The notes beneath the pieces are model-generated. The model saw only the letters and a program-made list of their open reading frames with translations. It was not told the DNA's origin and made no database searches. The translations under genes were made by a program, and so were the position numbers. From assembly GCF_000949865.1 (NCBI RefSeq), contig NZ_JWJH01000025.1, positions 1 through 42,064 of the forward strand: a DNA stretch of 42,064 bases. The letters run 5' to 3'. Origin of the DNA: Rhizobium nepotum 39/7. Its GTDB lineage: Bacteria; Pseudomonadota; Alphaproteobacteria; Rhizobiales; Rhizobiaceae. Positions 23,097 through 31,927 of this stretch are shown here, in pieces; the first letter of the stretch is position 1, and the number at the start of each line of letters is the position of its first letter.

Positions 23097-26000
23097 ATGG
23101 AACTGCACGGTGTGGAGTATCGATTGACCGAAGCCTGCGGGTTGCTGGAAAAAGCTTACGGGGCCATCGCTGCCCTCGATCTGCCCGCGTGCATCAAGGA
23201 TAGCGAGCTGCGCTATCTCATGGTCAATGGTCCCTATGCCCGGATCATGGGACGCCCGCCTGCGGCGTTCAAGGGTCACACCAGCTTTGCCCTTTCCGCA
23301 GATATTCGCGATGCCGAGCGCGAGGACAGGGAGCGTCGCTCGCTGGTCTTCGCCACGGACGAGATGATCTCATGCCATGGCGCGGCGTCCTCCGGGCCGC
23401 ACACGCTGCGCTGCGAACGCTTCATCGGCGATGACGGCAATCTGTTCCTGTTCGAGGTGTTCGAGGAAATGCCGTCCGCCGTGGCGGAGGGATTTTCGGG
23501 CGCCGGCAATGCCGACCTGCTGTTCGGCAGCGGCGTGATCGATCTCATCGATGCCGGCATCGTGATTTACGACCGTGAAAACCGGCTGGTTTATTGCAAT
23601 GCCCGTTTCGCGGAGTTTTACAGTGCTTTCGACGTCGAGCTGAAGCCCGGCACCCGGCTCGAGACGCTGATGGAGGCGGTCTATTTTTCGAGCGGTTACC
23701 GCGACGCGGAGGTGGACGATCCGCATTACGAGGCATGGCTGCAGGAGCAGTTGCGGGATTTTTCCCTGCCTTATCTCGAAAGGGTGGAGCAGTTCGCCGA
23801 CGGCCGCTGGGTGCGCATGGTCAACAAGCGGCTGGAAAACGGCATGCTGGTCGGGTTTCGCGTCGATGTGACCGAGTTCAAGACCCATGAGAGCCTGCTC
23901 AGCAAACAGATCCGCGAGACCTGGCTGCTGCGCGCCGCACTCGAGCAATTGCCCGTGGCGGTGTTCCTGCGCGATGAAGACCGCCGCCTGACCTTTGCCA
24001 ATACGGCTTATGAACAATTTTTCGGAGGCGACCTCACCCGCTATATCGGGATGACCGAATGCGAAATGTTTCCGGGTGATAGCGAACGGCTCCGCATTGA
24101 AAACGAGCAGCTTCTTGCGACCGGCGAGGCGATAGAGAAAGCTGAGACCCTGCCGCTGCCGGGTGGCGGCTCCGTTCCGGTCATAACGCGGGTTGGCCGG
24201 GTGGCGACTCCCGATGACGAATATTATCTGGTCGGCTCCATCACCGATGTCAGCCTGTTGCAGGACCGGGAAAATGCACTGATCGCCGCGCAGGCGCAGG
24301 CCGAAGCGCTGCATCGCCAGCTGGAGGCGGTTCTTCACGCCCTGCCGGTGGGCGTGCTGCTGCTCGATGCCGATCTCGTCATCGAATATGTCAATCCGTT
24401 CTTCCATGACGTCTGGGGCGAAATCGGCGGCGAAAAGTCGCTCATCGGCAAAAGTTATCGCGAATTCATGGAGATGAATTTCGCCAGCGGCCTTTACGAC
24501 TACGGCGATATGCCCTTCGAAGAGATCTATAACCAGCGGGCGGAGCGGCTTCTCAAGGATGAGGTTTTCACGCCGCGTGAGGTGCGCAGCAAAAGCGGCA
24601 AGGTCACCGTCATTTCGAAAACCCGCCTCGATGGCGGTAAAATCCTCAGCACCTATGCCGATGTGACCGACGTGCGCATGCGTGATGCCGAGATCAGCAA
24701 GGCGAAGGCCGAACTGGAACGTGTCGGCGAATATATGCAGGGCGCCACGCGCGCCATGGCGCAGGGGCTGGTGCTTGTCGAACAGGGCACGATCATCATG
24801 TCCAACGAGGCGATGGCGCAGATGTTCGAGGTGCCACCGCATCTCCTGGAAAAAGGCTGCAACTGGTCGGGTTTCTTTGTCCATTGCGCCGGTCGCGGAG
24901 ATTTCGGCACTGACGAGGAGGCGGCCGCGACGCTGAGCGCCTGGAGAGAGAATATCGCCGCCAACAGGCCGTTCTCCTGGCTCATCCATGTTGCCGGCAA
25001 AAGCTGGCTCAATCTGGAGGCCACCAACAGTTCCGGCAATTACTGGCTCATCATCGTCACCGATGTGACGGACATGAAGATGCGCGAGGAGGAATTGCAG
25101 CGGCTGCTTTCACGGGCGGAAGCGGCGGATCGCGCCAAATCGGAATTCCTGGCCAATATGAGCCATGAAATCCGCACGCCGATGAATGGTGTGCTCGGCA
25201 TGGCGGAGCTTCTGGCCAAGTCCAATCTGGATACGCGCCAGAAAACCTTCACCGATATCATCGTCAAATCCGGCAATGCGCTCCTGACGATCATCAACGA
25301 CATCCTCGATTTCTCCAAGATCGAGGCCGGGCAGATGAAACTGCGCAGCGTGCCTTTCGATCCGGCCGAAGCGGTGGAGGATGTGGTTTCCCTTCTGTCC
25401 TCGGCGGCGCTGGAAAAGGACATAGAGCTGGTCGTCCGGATCGACCCGTCGGTTTTCGGCAAGGTCATGGGCGACGCCGGGCGGTTCCGCCAGATCGTCA
25501 CAAATCTCGTCGGAAATGCCGTCAAGTTCACGGAAATGGGGCATGTGCTGATCGAGCTTTCGGCGCAGTCGGCGGAAACCTCCGAGACCATTCTGTCGCT
25601 GCGCGTCGAAGACAGCGGCATAGGCATTCCGGCCGACAAGATCGAGACCATCTTTGACAAGTTCAGCCAGGTCGACGGTTCCGCGACGCGTCGGCACGAG
25701 GGGACGGGGCTCGGACTGGCAATCACGGTCGGCCTCGTCGGCCTGTTCGACGGCACGATCAACGTCGTGAGCGAAGTTGGCAAGGGATCCACCTTCGAGG
25801 TCAATATTCCGTTTCAGGTTACGGAAAAATGGCGCGACGTTCCGCTTATTGCCGGGGCGATCGAAAATATCCGGGTGCTCGTCATCGACGACAACGACGT
25901 CAATCGCCGTATATTGACGGAGCAACTCAAGACATGGGGTATCGACGGTCATGCCGTCGCGGACGGGTCTTCGGGCATGGCCATCCTGCATGAGGCCGTG

Positions 26001-26783
26001 TCGCTTGGCTTCGTCATCGACGCCGTCATTCTCGACTATCATATGCCTGTTATGAACGGGCTTGATGTGGTCGAGCGTATGAGGGCGGATAGTCGTTTCG
26101 ACGACATCGCCATTGTTTTCCTGACCTCCATGGATGTCGTCGGCGATGAGACGCTGTTCACCGATCTCAACGTGCAGGCGCATCTGATGAAGCCGGCGCG
26201 GGCGCGGCTCCTGCGCTCCACCCTGTTCGATGTGGTGCGGGATGTGCGGATGAAGCGCGCCCGGCAGCATCCGCAGGCGCCGAGCGGTGGTGATGTAACG
26301 GTCCGGTCGGAAAGCAGCCTCGCTGAGAAGAAGCGGCGGGTTGCGCCGGCTGTTCCGGATCGGCGTCGGCCCTGTCTTGTCGATGTGCTGGTCGCCGAGG
26401 ACAACGACGTCAACCAGATCGTTTTCACCCAGATTTTGCAGCAGGCGGGTCTGCGGTTCTTGATCGTCGGCAACGGCAAGAAGGCCGTTCAGGCGTGGGA
26501 GGAGCACAATCCCGCTGTCATCCTCATGGATGTCTCCATGCCTGTCATGAACGGGCATCAGGCGACGCTGGCAATCCGCGCCGCCGAACAGGCGGCGGCC
26601 GACGGGCGGCATGTTCCGATTATCGGCGTCACCGCCCATACGCAGGAGGCGGACCGCGAGCTTTGCCTTGCATCGGGCATGGACGATTATCTGTCGAAGC
26701 CGATCAGTCCTGAAATTCTCGAGGACAAGGTCGCGCAATGGCTGGGGGACAACCGGCCACGCCGCGACGTGCCGACTGCTTAA
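23097..26783 (+). CDS. Soluble hybrid histidine kinase: five PAS-like domains, kinase core, two receivers
   Basis: A predicted cytosolic sensor kinase of about 1228 residues without membrane segments. Five PAS-like domains occupy roughly residues 18-125, 148-262, 278-395, 412-530 and 545-660, four of them ending in the usual 'DVT/DVS' motif (for example FRVDVTEFKTHE). The HisKA H-box SEFLANMSHEIRTPMNGVLG has its phospho-acceptor His at about residue 690. The ATPase domain (about 787-905) has N, G1, F and G2 boxes (NLVGNAVKFT, VEDSGIGIP, DKFSQVDGS, GTGLGLAI). Receiver 1 has its Asp at about 980 (ILDYHMPVMNG), and receiver 2 at about 1145 (LMDVSMPVMNGH). No HPt domain is present, so a separate phosphotransfer protein is expected. 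ATG 23097 is used; a TTG at 23061 is possible. The signal is unknown. Confidence 0.93.
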   Translation: MELHGVEYRLTEACGLLEKAYGAIAALDLPACIKDSELRYLMVNGPYARIMGRPPAAFKGHTSFALSADIRDAEREDRERRSLVFATDEMISCHGAASSGPHTLRCERFIGDDGNLFLFEVFEEMPSAVAEGFSGAGNADLLFGSGVIDLIDAGIVIYDRENRLVYCNARFAEFYSAFDVELKPGTRLETLMEAVYFSSGYRDAEVDDPHYEAWLQEQLRDFSLPYLERVEQFADGRWVRMVNKRLENGMLVGFRVDVTEFKTHESLLSKQIRETWLLRAALEQLPVAVFLRDEDRRLTFANTAYEQFFGGDLTRYIGMTECEMFPGDSERLRIENEQLLATGEAIEKAETLPLPGGGSVPVITRVGRVATPDDEYYLVGSITDVSLLQDRENALIAAQAQAEALHRQLEAVLHALPVGVLLLDADLVIEYVNPFFHDVWGEIGGEKSLIGKSYREFMEMNFASGLYDYGDMPFEEIYNQRAERLLKDEVFTPREVRSKSGKVTVISKTRLDGGKILSTYADVTDVRMRDAEISKAKAELERVGEYMQGATRAMAQGLVLVEQGTIIMSNEAMAQMFEVPPHLLEKGCNWSGFFVHCAGRGDFGTDEEAAATLSAWRENIAANRPFSWLIHVAGKSWLNLEATNSSGNYWLIIVTDVTDMKMREEELQRLLSRAEAADRAKSEFLANMSHEIRTPMNGVLGMAELLAKSNLDTRQKTFTDIIVKSGNALLTIINDILDFSKIEAGQMKLRSVPFDPAEAVEDVVSLLSSAALEKDIELVVRIDPSVFGKVMGDAGRFRQIVTNLVGNAVKFTEMGHVLIELSAQSAETSETILSLRVEDSGIGIPADKIETIFDKFSQVDGSATRRHEGTGLGLAITVGLVGLFDGTINVVSEVGKGSTFEVNIPFQVTEKWRDVPLIAGAIENIRVLVIDDNDVNRRILTEQLKTWGIDGHAVADGSSGMAILHEAVSLGFVIDAVILDYHMPVMNGLDVVERMRADSRFDDIAIVFLTSMDVVGDETLFTDLNVQAHLMKPARARLLRSTLFDVVRDVRMKRARQHPQAPSGGDVTVRSESSLAEKKRRVAPAVPDRRRPCLVDVLVAEDNDVNQIVFTQILQQAGLRFLIVGNGKKAVQAWEEHNPAVILMDVSMPVMNGHQATLAIRAAEQAAADGRHVPIIGVTAHTQEADRELCLASGMDDYLSKPISPEILEDKVAQWLGDNRPRRDVPTA

Positions 26784-26824
26784 AACCATGCGGGCCGGTT
26801 GCGGCTGCGATGTTCAGGGTCGCC

Positions 26825-27568
26825 TCAGCTCGACGGCTTGGTGCCGCAGAGCATTTCCCGTTTCCCGGCAAAACCCTTGCGGCGCTCCAGGTCAAAACCG
26901 GCGGCGATAAGGTTGCGGCGGACGAAGCCGGCGGCGGCATAGGTGGCGAATGTGCCCTCTGTGGCCGTTTTGCCGAACAGCGTCTGCATGATCTCCAGCG
27001 ACCACATGTCCGGATTGCGGGCAGGGGCGAAGCCATCCAGAAACCAGGCGTCGAAGCTTTCATTTCTGCCGGAAATGCCGGCGAGCGCTTCGCCGCACAC
27101 CACCGTCAGACGCGTCTCGTCATCCAGTTCTATTGCCACATCGCCTTTCGGGTCATCGGGCCAGCGGGCGACCAGCGCCTTGCGCTCAGCGTCCACTTCC
27201 GGCCAGCGCGAAAGCGCCCGGTCGATCTCGTCGGCCTTCATCGGGTAGAGTTCGAAGGACATGAAGTGCAGCGTGGAGCGGCCGTTGCGGGCCTCTTTCC
27301 ATTGACGCCAGGTCTCGCAGAGATTGAGGCCGGTGCCGAAACCGAGTTCGCCGATGCGGAAGACGCCCTCCCGTTCAAGCCAACGTTGCGGCAGGCCGTT
27401 TCCGGACAGGAAGACATGGCCGCATTCCAGCCTGCCATCCGTCTGGCAATAAAAATGATCGTCAAAGGCCAGCGAATAGGGCATATCCCCCTCACGCCAG
27501 TCGAGCGCCGTGCGGGTTTCTCCGGTTGCCGAACTGGTATCCGCGATAGTGTCATTGGAATGTTTCAT
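26825..27568 (-). CDS. mnmD: MnmD-type tRNA methyltransferase (free-standing MnmC N-terminal domain)
   Basis: A 247-residue methyltransferase that would convert 5-aminomethyl-2-thiouridine to 5-methylaminomethyl-2-thiouridine at tRNA wobble position 34, like the N-terminal half of E. coli MnmC. It carries FDDHFYCQTDGRLECGHVFL, the glycine-rich SAM motif (FRIGELGFGTGLNLCETW) and the family signature FDAWFLDGFAPARNPDMW, followed by GTFATYAAAGFVRRNL. The start ATG at 27568 shares bases with the ATG of the divergent oxidoreductase gene (CATG at 27566-27569). In gamma-proteobacteria the two activities are fused; here they are separate genes read in opposite directions. It converges with the hybrid kinase gene. 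Confidence 0.88.
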   Translation of the reverse strand: MKHSNDTIADTSSATGETRTALDWREGDMPYSLAFDDHFYCQTDGRLECGHVFLSGNGLPQRWLEREGVFRIGELGFGTGLNLCETWRQWKEARNGRSTLHFMSFELYPMKADEIDRALSRWPEVDAERKALVARWPDDPKGDVAIELDDETRLTVVCGEALAGISGRNESFDAWFLDGFAPARNPDMWSLEIMQTLFGKTATEGTFATYAAAGFVRRNLIAAGFDLERRKGFAGKREMLCGTKPSS

Positions 27569-28793
27569 GGCTAAAGCCGATAATCCCGCTTTCGAACATG
27601 GTCAATCGTCAAGATCGGGGACATCAAGTTTGCCGGCTTCCGTGCCGCTCCTCATCGTCGGCGGCGGCATCATGGGGCTTTGGGCCGCCGTCAAGGCGGA
27701 GCGACTGGGCATAAACGCCCTGCTGGTGGAGGCGGGCCGCCTTGGCGACGGCGCAAGTGGCGGACTTTTGGGCGCGCTGATGCCGCATATGCCGGACCGC
27801 TGGTCGGACAAGAAGCAATTCCAGTTCGATGCCCTTGTCGCGCTGGAAAAAGAGATCGCCGAACTGGAGGCTGAGACCGGGCTTTCCGCCGGCTATCGGC
27901 GGTGCGGCCGGATCATTCCGCTGCCGAAACCGCATCTGCGCAGCATCGCCGAACGACACGAGCGGGATGCCGGGGGAAACTGGGTCTCGGGTGAACGCCA
28001 GTTCCATTGGCATGTCGGCGACAGTCCTTCCGTTGCCGGATGGGTGGATGAGGCGGCGGGGCAGGCGGGCTTCGTGCTCGATACGCTGGCGGCGAGGGTA
28101 TCGCCGCGCGCGATGATCGCCCTTCTGGCGGCTTTTCTCCTCAAGGCCCGGCATGTGCGGGTGGCGGAACAGTGCAGTGTGCTTTCACTCGATCCAGATG
28201 GCGGGCGGGCGGTGCTGTCGTCGGGAAACGAGGCTCTCTTCGGCCATGTCGTTGTTGCCAACGGACCTGCCTCCTTCCCCCTGATCCGCGATGCGCTCGG
28301 TCTCGACGCTGGTGTCGCGCTTGGGCAGGCGGTGAAAGGACAGGCCGCCCTTCTCGACGCGGCGGCCGACCCGGCCATGCCGGTCGTGTTCCTGAACGGC
28401 CTCTATATCGTGCCGCATGAGGATGGCACCGTCGCTATCGGCAGTACCAGCGAAGATTGTTTTTCCGATCCTTGCAGCACCGACGAAAAGCTGGAAAACC
28501 TGCTCGCCGAGGCCTATCGGGTCGTGCCGTCGCTTGCCCGCGCGCCGGTGCTGGAGCGCTGGGCGGGTCTGCGGCCGAAAGCGGTTGGAAGGGATCCGAT
28601 GGTGGGGTCCGTTGCGGATCATCCGAAGCTCGTAGCACTATCGGGCGGCTTCAAGGTCAGCTTCGGCATTGCCCATTTTCTTGCCGATGCGGCGTTGCAG
28701 GTCGTGTGTGGTCACACGCCAGTCATCCCTTCTGGGTTTCGCCTTCAAGAACACGTGAGTATTGCGTCTCGGACTTTAGAAAGTTCTGATTAG
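27567..28793 (+). CDS. FAD-dependent oxidoreductase, MnmC C-terminal-domain-like
   Basis: A protein of about 408 residues of the DAO/FAD-dependent oxidoreductase fold. The dinucleotide motif LLIVGGGIMGLWAAVKAERLG is followed by GDGASGGLLGALMPHMPDRW, which resembles the 'GASGN..GALYP' segment of MnmC C-terminal oxidases. The C-terminal RWAGLRPKAVGRDPMVG and ALSGGFKVSFGIA complete the FAD site. It probably removes the carboxymethyl group from cmnm5-uridine to give nm5-uridine, preparing the MnmD substrate; this is inferred from the divergent mnmD neighbour. The start is uncertain. ATG 27567 overlaps the mnmD start. A TTG near 27630 (LPASVPLLIVGGG), with GGGGA upstream, would give a shorter N-terminus. 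Confidence 0.82.
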   Translation: MAKADNPAFEHGQSSRSGTSSLPASVPLLIVGGGIMGLWAAVKAERLGINALLVEAGRLGDGASGGLLGALMPHMPDRWSDKKQFQFDALVALEKEIAELEAETGLSAGYRRCGRIIPLPKPHLRSIAERHERDAGGNWVSGERQFHWHVGDSPSVAGWVDEAAGQAGFVLDTLAARVSPRAMIALLAAFLLKARHVRVAEQCSVLSLDPDGGRAVLSSGNEALFGHVVVANGPASFPLIRDALGLDAGVALGQAVKGQAALLDAAADPAMPVVFLNGLYIVPHEDGTVAIGSTSEDCFSDPCSTDEKLENLLAEAYRVVPSLARAPVLERWAGLRPKAVGRDPMVGSVADHPKLVALSGGFKVSFGIAHFLADAALQVVCGHTPVIPSGFRLQEHVSIASRTLESSD

Positions 28794-28884
28794 TTCGGTC
28801 CACGTCGTTAATCTGTTACGCAAATCGCTTACTTGCTGGCCTGCAAAGAGCCCCGTTTGGCCGCATTTGCGGCGAGGTGACAGC

Positions 28885-29592
28885 ATGCGATACGCCATTC
28901 ATTTCACGCCTTCCCCCAATGACCCCCTGACGCTGGCGGCTGCCGCGTGGTTGGGGCGTGATGCCTATTCGGGTCAGGCAGTGGAGCCTCCGGGTACGAT
29001 TGATCTCGGCATGCAGGAGATTTCCTACCACACGGCCGTGCCGCGCCGGTATGGTTTCCACGGCACGATCAAGGCCCCCTTCCGGCTTGCCGAAGGCCAT
29101 TCCGAGGCCGCGCTTTTGCGCGACCTGATGTATTTTTCCGGCAAGCAGGAGCCCTTCACCCTGCCGCAACTGGTGGTGGCAAGGCAGGATAATGTTTTCA
29201 GCCTCGTTCCCGAGCGTCCCTGCGAAGTGCTGCATTTTTTTGCGGCCCGCGTCGTGCAGGAATTCGACCGTTACCGTGCGCCGCTCTCCGAGGCGGAAAT
29301 CGACCGAGCGGATCCCGACCGGCTTTCGGCGTCACAACTGACCAATCTGCATCGCTGGGGCAGCCCGCATGTGATGGACGAGTTCCGTTTTCAGATGTCG
29401 CTGACCGGCGGTGTCGAACCCGCGAGCAGCCAGAGGATCGAACGCGCGGTGCGCAAGGTTTTCGAGCCGCTTTTGACGCGGACGTTGCCATTTTCCAGCC
29501 TTGCGCTCTTTATCGAGGATGAACCGGGTGCGCCTTTCCGCGTGCACTCGCTTCATCCGATGGGCCGCGTTTCCGCCCGCAAGATCGCCTGA
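28885..29592 (+). CDS. DUF1045 family protein (2H phosphoesterase-like)
   Basis: A 235-residue protein of the DUF1045 family, annotated in some genomes as a phosphonate-metabolism-associated protein and distantly related to 2H phosphoesterases. The first HxT motif is intact (YGFHGTIKAPFRL). At the position where I expect the second (FRFHxTLT), the sequence reads FRFQMSLTG, so the second histidine is replaced by Gln. The ATG at 28885 has GAGGTGA upstream and starts MRYAIHFTPSPNDPLTLAAA; an in-frame start at 28867 is less likely. It precedes the ureide operon by about 210 bp, in the same direction. Its function there is not known. Confidence 0.85.
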   Translation: MRYAIHFTPSPNDPLTLAAAAWLGRDAYSGQAVEPPGTIDLGMQEISYHTAVPRRYGFHGTIKAPFRLAEGHSEAALLRDLMYFSGKQEPFTLPQLVVARQDNVFSLVPERPCEVLHFFAARVVQEFDRYRAPLSEAEIDRADPDRLSASQLTNLHRWGSPHVMDEFRFQMSLTGGVEPASSQRIERAVRKVFEPLLTRTLPFSSLALFIEDEPGAPFRVHSLHPMGRVSARKIA

Positions 29593-29803
29593 GAACCGCC
29601 GCTCGGGAATCGTACACAAAAAAGCATCGGAATGTCGGCAAAATTCATCTCGACATTCCGGATGCGGATGCTACCGTCCACGCATCGCATGTCTGAAGCG
29701 TGTCGAGTTCTCCCGTCCCGGGATTGCGCGCTTTAGAAGCTTGTTTTGCTTCTGTCTCCCAAAGCCGATTTCCGCCTTGGGAAAAGATGTTCTGGGTGGC
29801 TGA

Positions 29804-30727
29804 ATGATTTCCGAAAACTACTCCCGTAATCTGGTGGGCTACGGCCGCAATACGCCCGATCCGAAATGGCCGGGCGGCGCGCGCATCGCCGTGCAATTCG
29901 TCATCAATTACGAGGAGGGTGGCGAAAGCTGCATTCTCGACAATGACAAGGCGTCGGAATCGCTCTTGTCGGAAATCGTCGGGGCGCAGCCCTGGCCCGG
30001 GCAGCGCAACCTGAACATGGAATCGATCTATGAATATGGTTCACGCGCCGGTTTCTGGCGGCTGTGGCGCATGTTCACCAGTCTCGGCGTCACCACCACC
30101 GTTTATGGCGTGACCGCCGCCATGGCACGCAATCCCGAGGCTGTTGCGGCAATGAAGGAAGCGGGCTGGGAAATCGCCAGCCACGGTTATCGCTGGCTGG
30201 AATACAAGGATTTTTCCGAAGAGGAAGAGCGCAAGCATATTGCCGAAGCCGTGCGGCTGCATACGGAGCTGACGGGCGAACGCCCCTTGGGCATGTATCA
30301 GGGCAAGCCTTCCGACAATACCCTGCGCCTCGTCATGGAAGAGGGCGGTTTCCTTTATTCGTCGGATTCCTATGCCGACGACTTGCCCTATTGGGTGAAG
30401 GGCGCAAGCGACGAACCGTTCCTGATCATTCCCTATACGCTTGACACCAACGATATGCGTTTCGCCACGCCGCAGGGGTTCAATTCCGGCGATCAGTTCT
30501 TCACCTATCTGAAGGATGCTTTCGACGTTCTTTATCAGGAAGGGCTTGAAGGCGCGCCAAAGATGATGAGCGTCGGCCTGCATTGCCGCCTCGTCGGCCG
30601 CCCCGGCCGCGCCGCTGCCCTTCACCGTTTCATCGAATATGTGCTGGGCCACGACAAGGTGTGGATCCCGCAGCGGATCGAGATCGCCCGTCATTGGCAT
30701 GAAAACCACAAGCCGGGAACGCTCTGA
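29804..30727 (+). CDS. puuE: PuuE, cofactor-independent allantoinase
   Basis: A 307-residue enzyme of the polysaccharide-deacetylase fold that hydrolyses (S)-allantoin to allantoate. Family features include YGRNTPDPKWPGGARIAVQF at the start, the NYEEGGE and YGSRAGFWRL segments, ASHGYRWLEY (the NodB-like motif region), PSDNTLRLVMEEGG, and SVGLHCRLVGRPGRAAALHRF near the end. The metal ligands of classic deacetylases are altered, as expected for PuuE. It is the first gene of a tight operon: its TGA overlaps the uraD start as TGATG (30725-30729). It works after UraD, which supplies stereospecific allantoin. Confidence 0.93.
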   Translation: MISENYSRNLVGYGRNTPDPKWPGGARIAVQFVINYEEGGESCILDNDKASESLLSEIVGAQPWPGQRNLNMESIYEYGSRAGFWRLWRMFTSLGVTTTVYGVTAAMARNPEAVAAMKEAGWEIASHGYRWLEYKDFSEEEERKHIAEAVRLHTELTGERPLGMYQGKPSDNTLRLVMEEGGFLYSSDSYADDLPYWVKGASDEPFLIIPYTLDTNDMRFATPQGFNSGDQFFTYLKDAFDVLYQEGLEGAPKMMSVGLHCRLVGRPGRAAALHRFIEYVLGHDKVWIPQRIEIARHWHENHKPGTL

Positions 30728-31224
30728 TGCTGACGCGTGACGAATTTGTCAGCCGTTTCGGCGGCGTGTTCGAACATTCGCCTTTTATCGCCGAACGGGC
30801 CTATGATGCCGGCGGGATCGGCGCTGCCTTGACCGCGAAAGCGGTTCACGCGGCGCTGTGTGTGCAGTTCCGCGCCGCCTCCGAGGCGGAAAGGCTTGGC
30901 GTTCTGCGGGCGCATCCCGATCTTGCCTGCAAGCTGGCGATTGCGGGCGAACTGACCGCCGACAGCCGCAACGAACAGGCGGGCGCAGGGCTCGACCGGC
31001 TTTCGCCGGAGGAGCATGCGCGTTTTACCGAACTCAACGCCGCCTATACGCAGAAATTCGGTTTTCCATTCATCATTGCGGTCAAGGGGCTGAACAGGCA
31101 CGATATTCTTTCCGCCTTCGAGACGCGCATCAGCAATGATGCGGCGACGGAATTTACGACCGCGATGGCGCAGGTGGAAAAGATCGCCTGGCTGCGCCTT
31201 TCCTCGATGCTGCCGGAGAGCTGA
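30727..31224 (+). CDS. uraD: UraD, 2-oxo-4-hydroxy-4-carboxy-5-ureidoimidazoline (OHCU) decarboxylase
   Basis: A 165-residue, all-helical enzyme that decarboxylates OHCU to (S)-allantoin. The signature motifs are FEHSPFIAERAY, VLRAHPDLACKL (with the catalytic His), EQAGAGLDRLS, and KFGFPFIIAVKGLNRHDIL. The start overlaps the puuE stop, showing coupled translation. It acts between UraH and PuuE. The next gene is a toxin-antitoxin component rather than a pathway enzyme. Confidence 0.95.
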   Translation: MLTRDEFVSRFGGVFEHSPFIAERAYDAGGIGAALTAKAVHAALCVQFRAASEAERLGVLRAHPDLACKLAIAGELTADSRNEQAGAGLDRLSPEEHARFTELNAAYTQKFGFPFIIAVKGLNRHDILSAFETRISNDAATEFTTAMAQVEKIAWLRLSSMLPES

Positions 31225-31277
31225 ATTGGCGATTGGCGGCCGTTCCGCTATAGTCGCGCTGTCTGGAGATTGAAGCC

Positions 31278-31568
31278 ATGAGACCTTCCGAGGTGCTGGA
31301 AAAGAACAGGGAAGCGATCCGCGAAGCGACGAAGCGCTTCAACGCGGCAAACCCGCGCGTGTTCGGTTCCGTCGCCCGTGGTGAGGACAGGCCGGACAGT
31401 GATCTCGATATTCTGGTGGACGCGCTGCCGGGGACGACTTTGTTCGATCTCGGCGGTTTGCTGGAGGAACTGAAGGCGATGCTCGGTGTCGAGGTTGACG
31501 TCGTCACCTCAGGCGGCCTGCACTCGGATATCCGGGCGCGTGTTCTGATGGAAGCCAAAGCAGTATGA
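31278..31568 (+). CDS. MntA-type minimal nucleotidyltransferase antitoxin
   Basis: A 96-residue protein of the MNT family, the antitoxin half of HEPN-MNT (HepT/MntA) systems. The nucleotidyltransferase signature GSVARGEDRPDSDLDILVD has the GS-x(9-10)-DxD pattern, and a third acidic residue lies in VEVDVVT. MntA proteins of this kind transfer AMP to a Tyr of the HEPN toxin, blocking its RNase activity. The ATG has GGAG upstream. The stop overlaps the hepT start (ATGA, 31565-31568). It sits 53 bp after uraD, within the ureide operon. Confidence 0.9.
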   Translation: MRPSEVLEKNREAIREATKRFNAANPRVFGSVARGEDRPDSDLDILVDALPGTTLFDLGGLLEELKAMLGVEVDVVTSGGLHSDIRARVLMEAKAV

Positions 31569-31927
31569 GTACGGATCGGCTTCTGCCCTACCTGAAGGAG
31601 ATGGATGTTGCCGCCTCCCGAATACGGGATTTCATTCAGGATATGGATGAGGCCGCTTTTTCTTCCGATACGCGTACCCAGATGGCGGTGATGATGGGCC
31701 TTGCCCTGATTGGCGAGGCGGTCGCCAAACTGGACAAGCATTACCCCGCGTTTTTAGAGCAGCACCCGGAAATCCCCTGGATAAAGATGAAGGGTATGCG
31801 CAATTTGATCGTGCATGATTATTTTCGGGCGGAACTCTCGGTCGTCTGGAAAACGATAACGCAGAGCATTCCGGATTTGCAGGCGCGTCTCTCACTCCTC
31901 CGAAACTGGCATGCCCAAGGTGAATGA
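31565..31927 (+). CDS. HepT-type HEPN ribonuclease toxin
   Basis: A 120-residue all-helical protein of the HEPN (DUF86) family. The RNase motif R-x4-H-x-Y is intact in MRNLIVHDYFRAE, where the terminal Tyr is also the site modified by MntA-type antitoxins. Other family features are YLKEMDVAASRIRDFIQ and GLALIGEAVAKLDKHYP. It is coupled to the antitoxin by a start/stop overlap. Its last codons (GGT GAA) form part of the ribosome binding site AAGGTGA that serves the following allA gene. The intact catalytic motif suggests an active pair. Whether it stabilises the region, senses phage or tunes the operon is open. Confidence 0.9.
   Translation: MSTDRLLPYLKEMDVAASRIRDFIQDMDEAAFSSDTRTQMAVMMGLALIGEAVAKLDKHYPAFLEQHPEIPWIKMKGMRNLIVHDYFRAELSVVWKTITQSIPDLQARLSLLRNWHAQGE

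Noticed and set aside
23370..26789. Two long minus-strand frames (539 and 559 codons)
   Set aside because: They are shadows of the hybrid kinase, rich in His, Asp and Arg, without recognisable domains.
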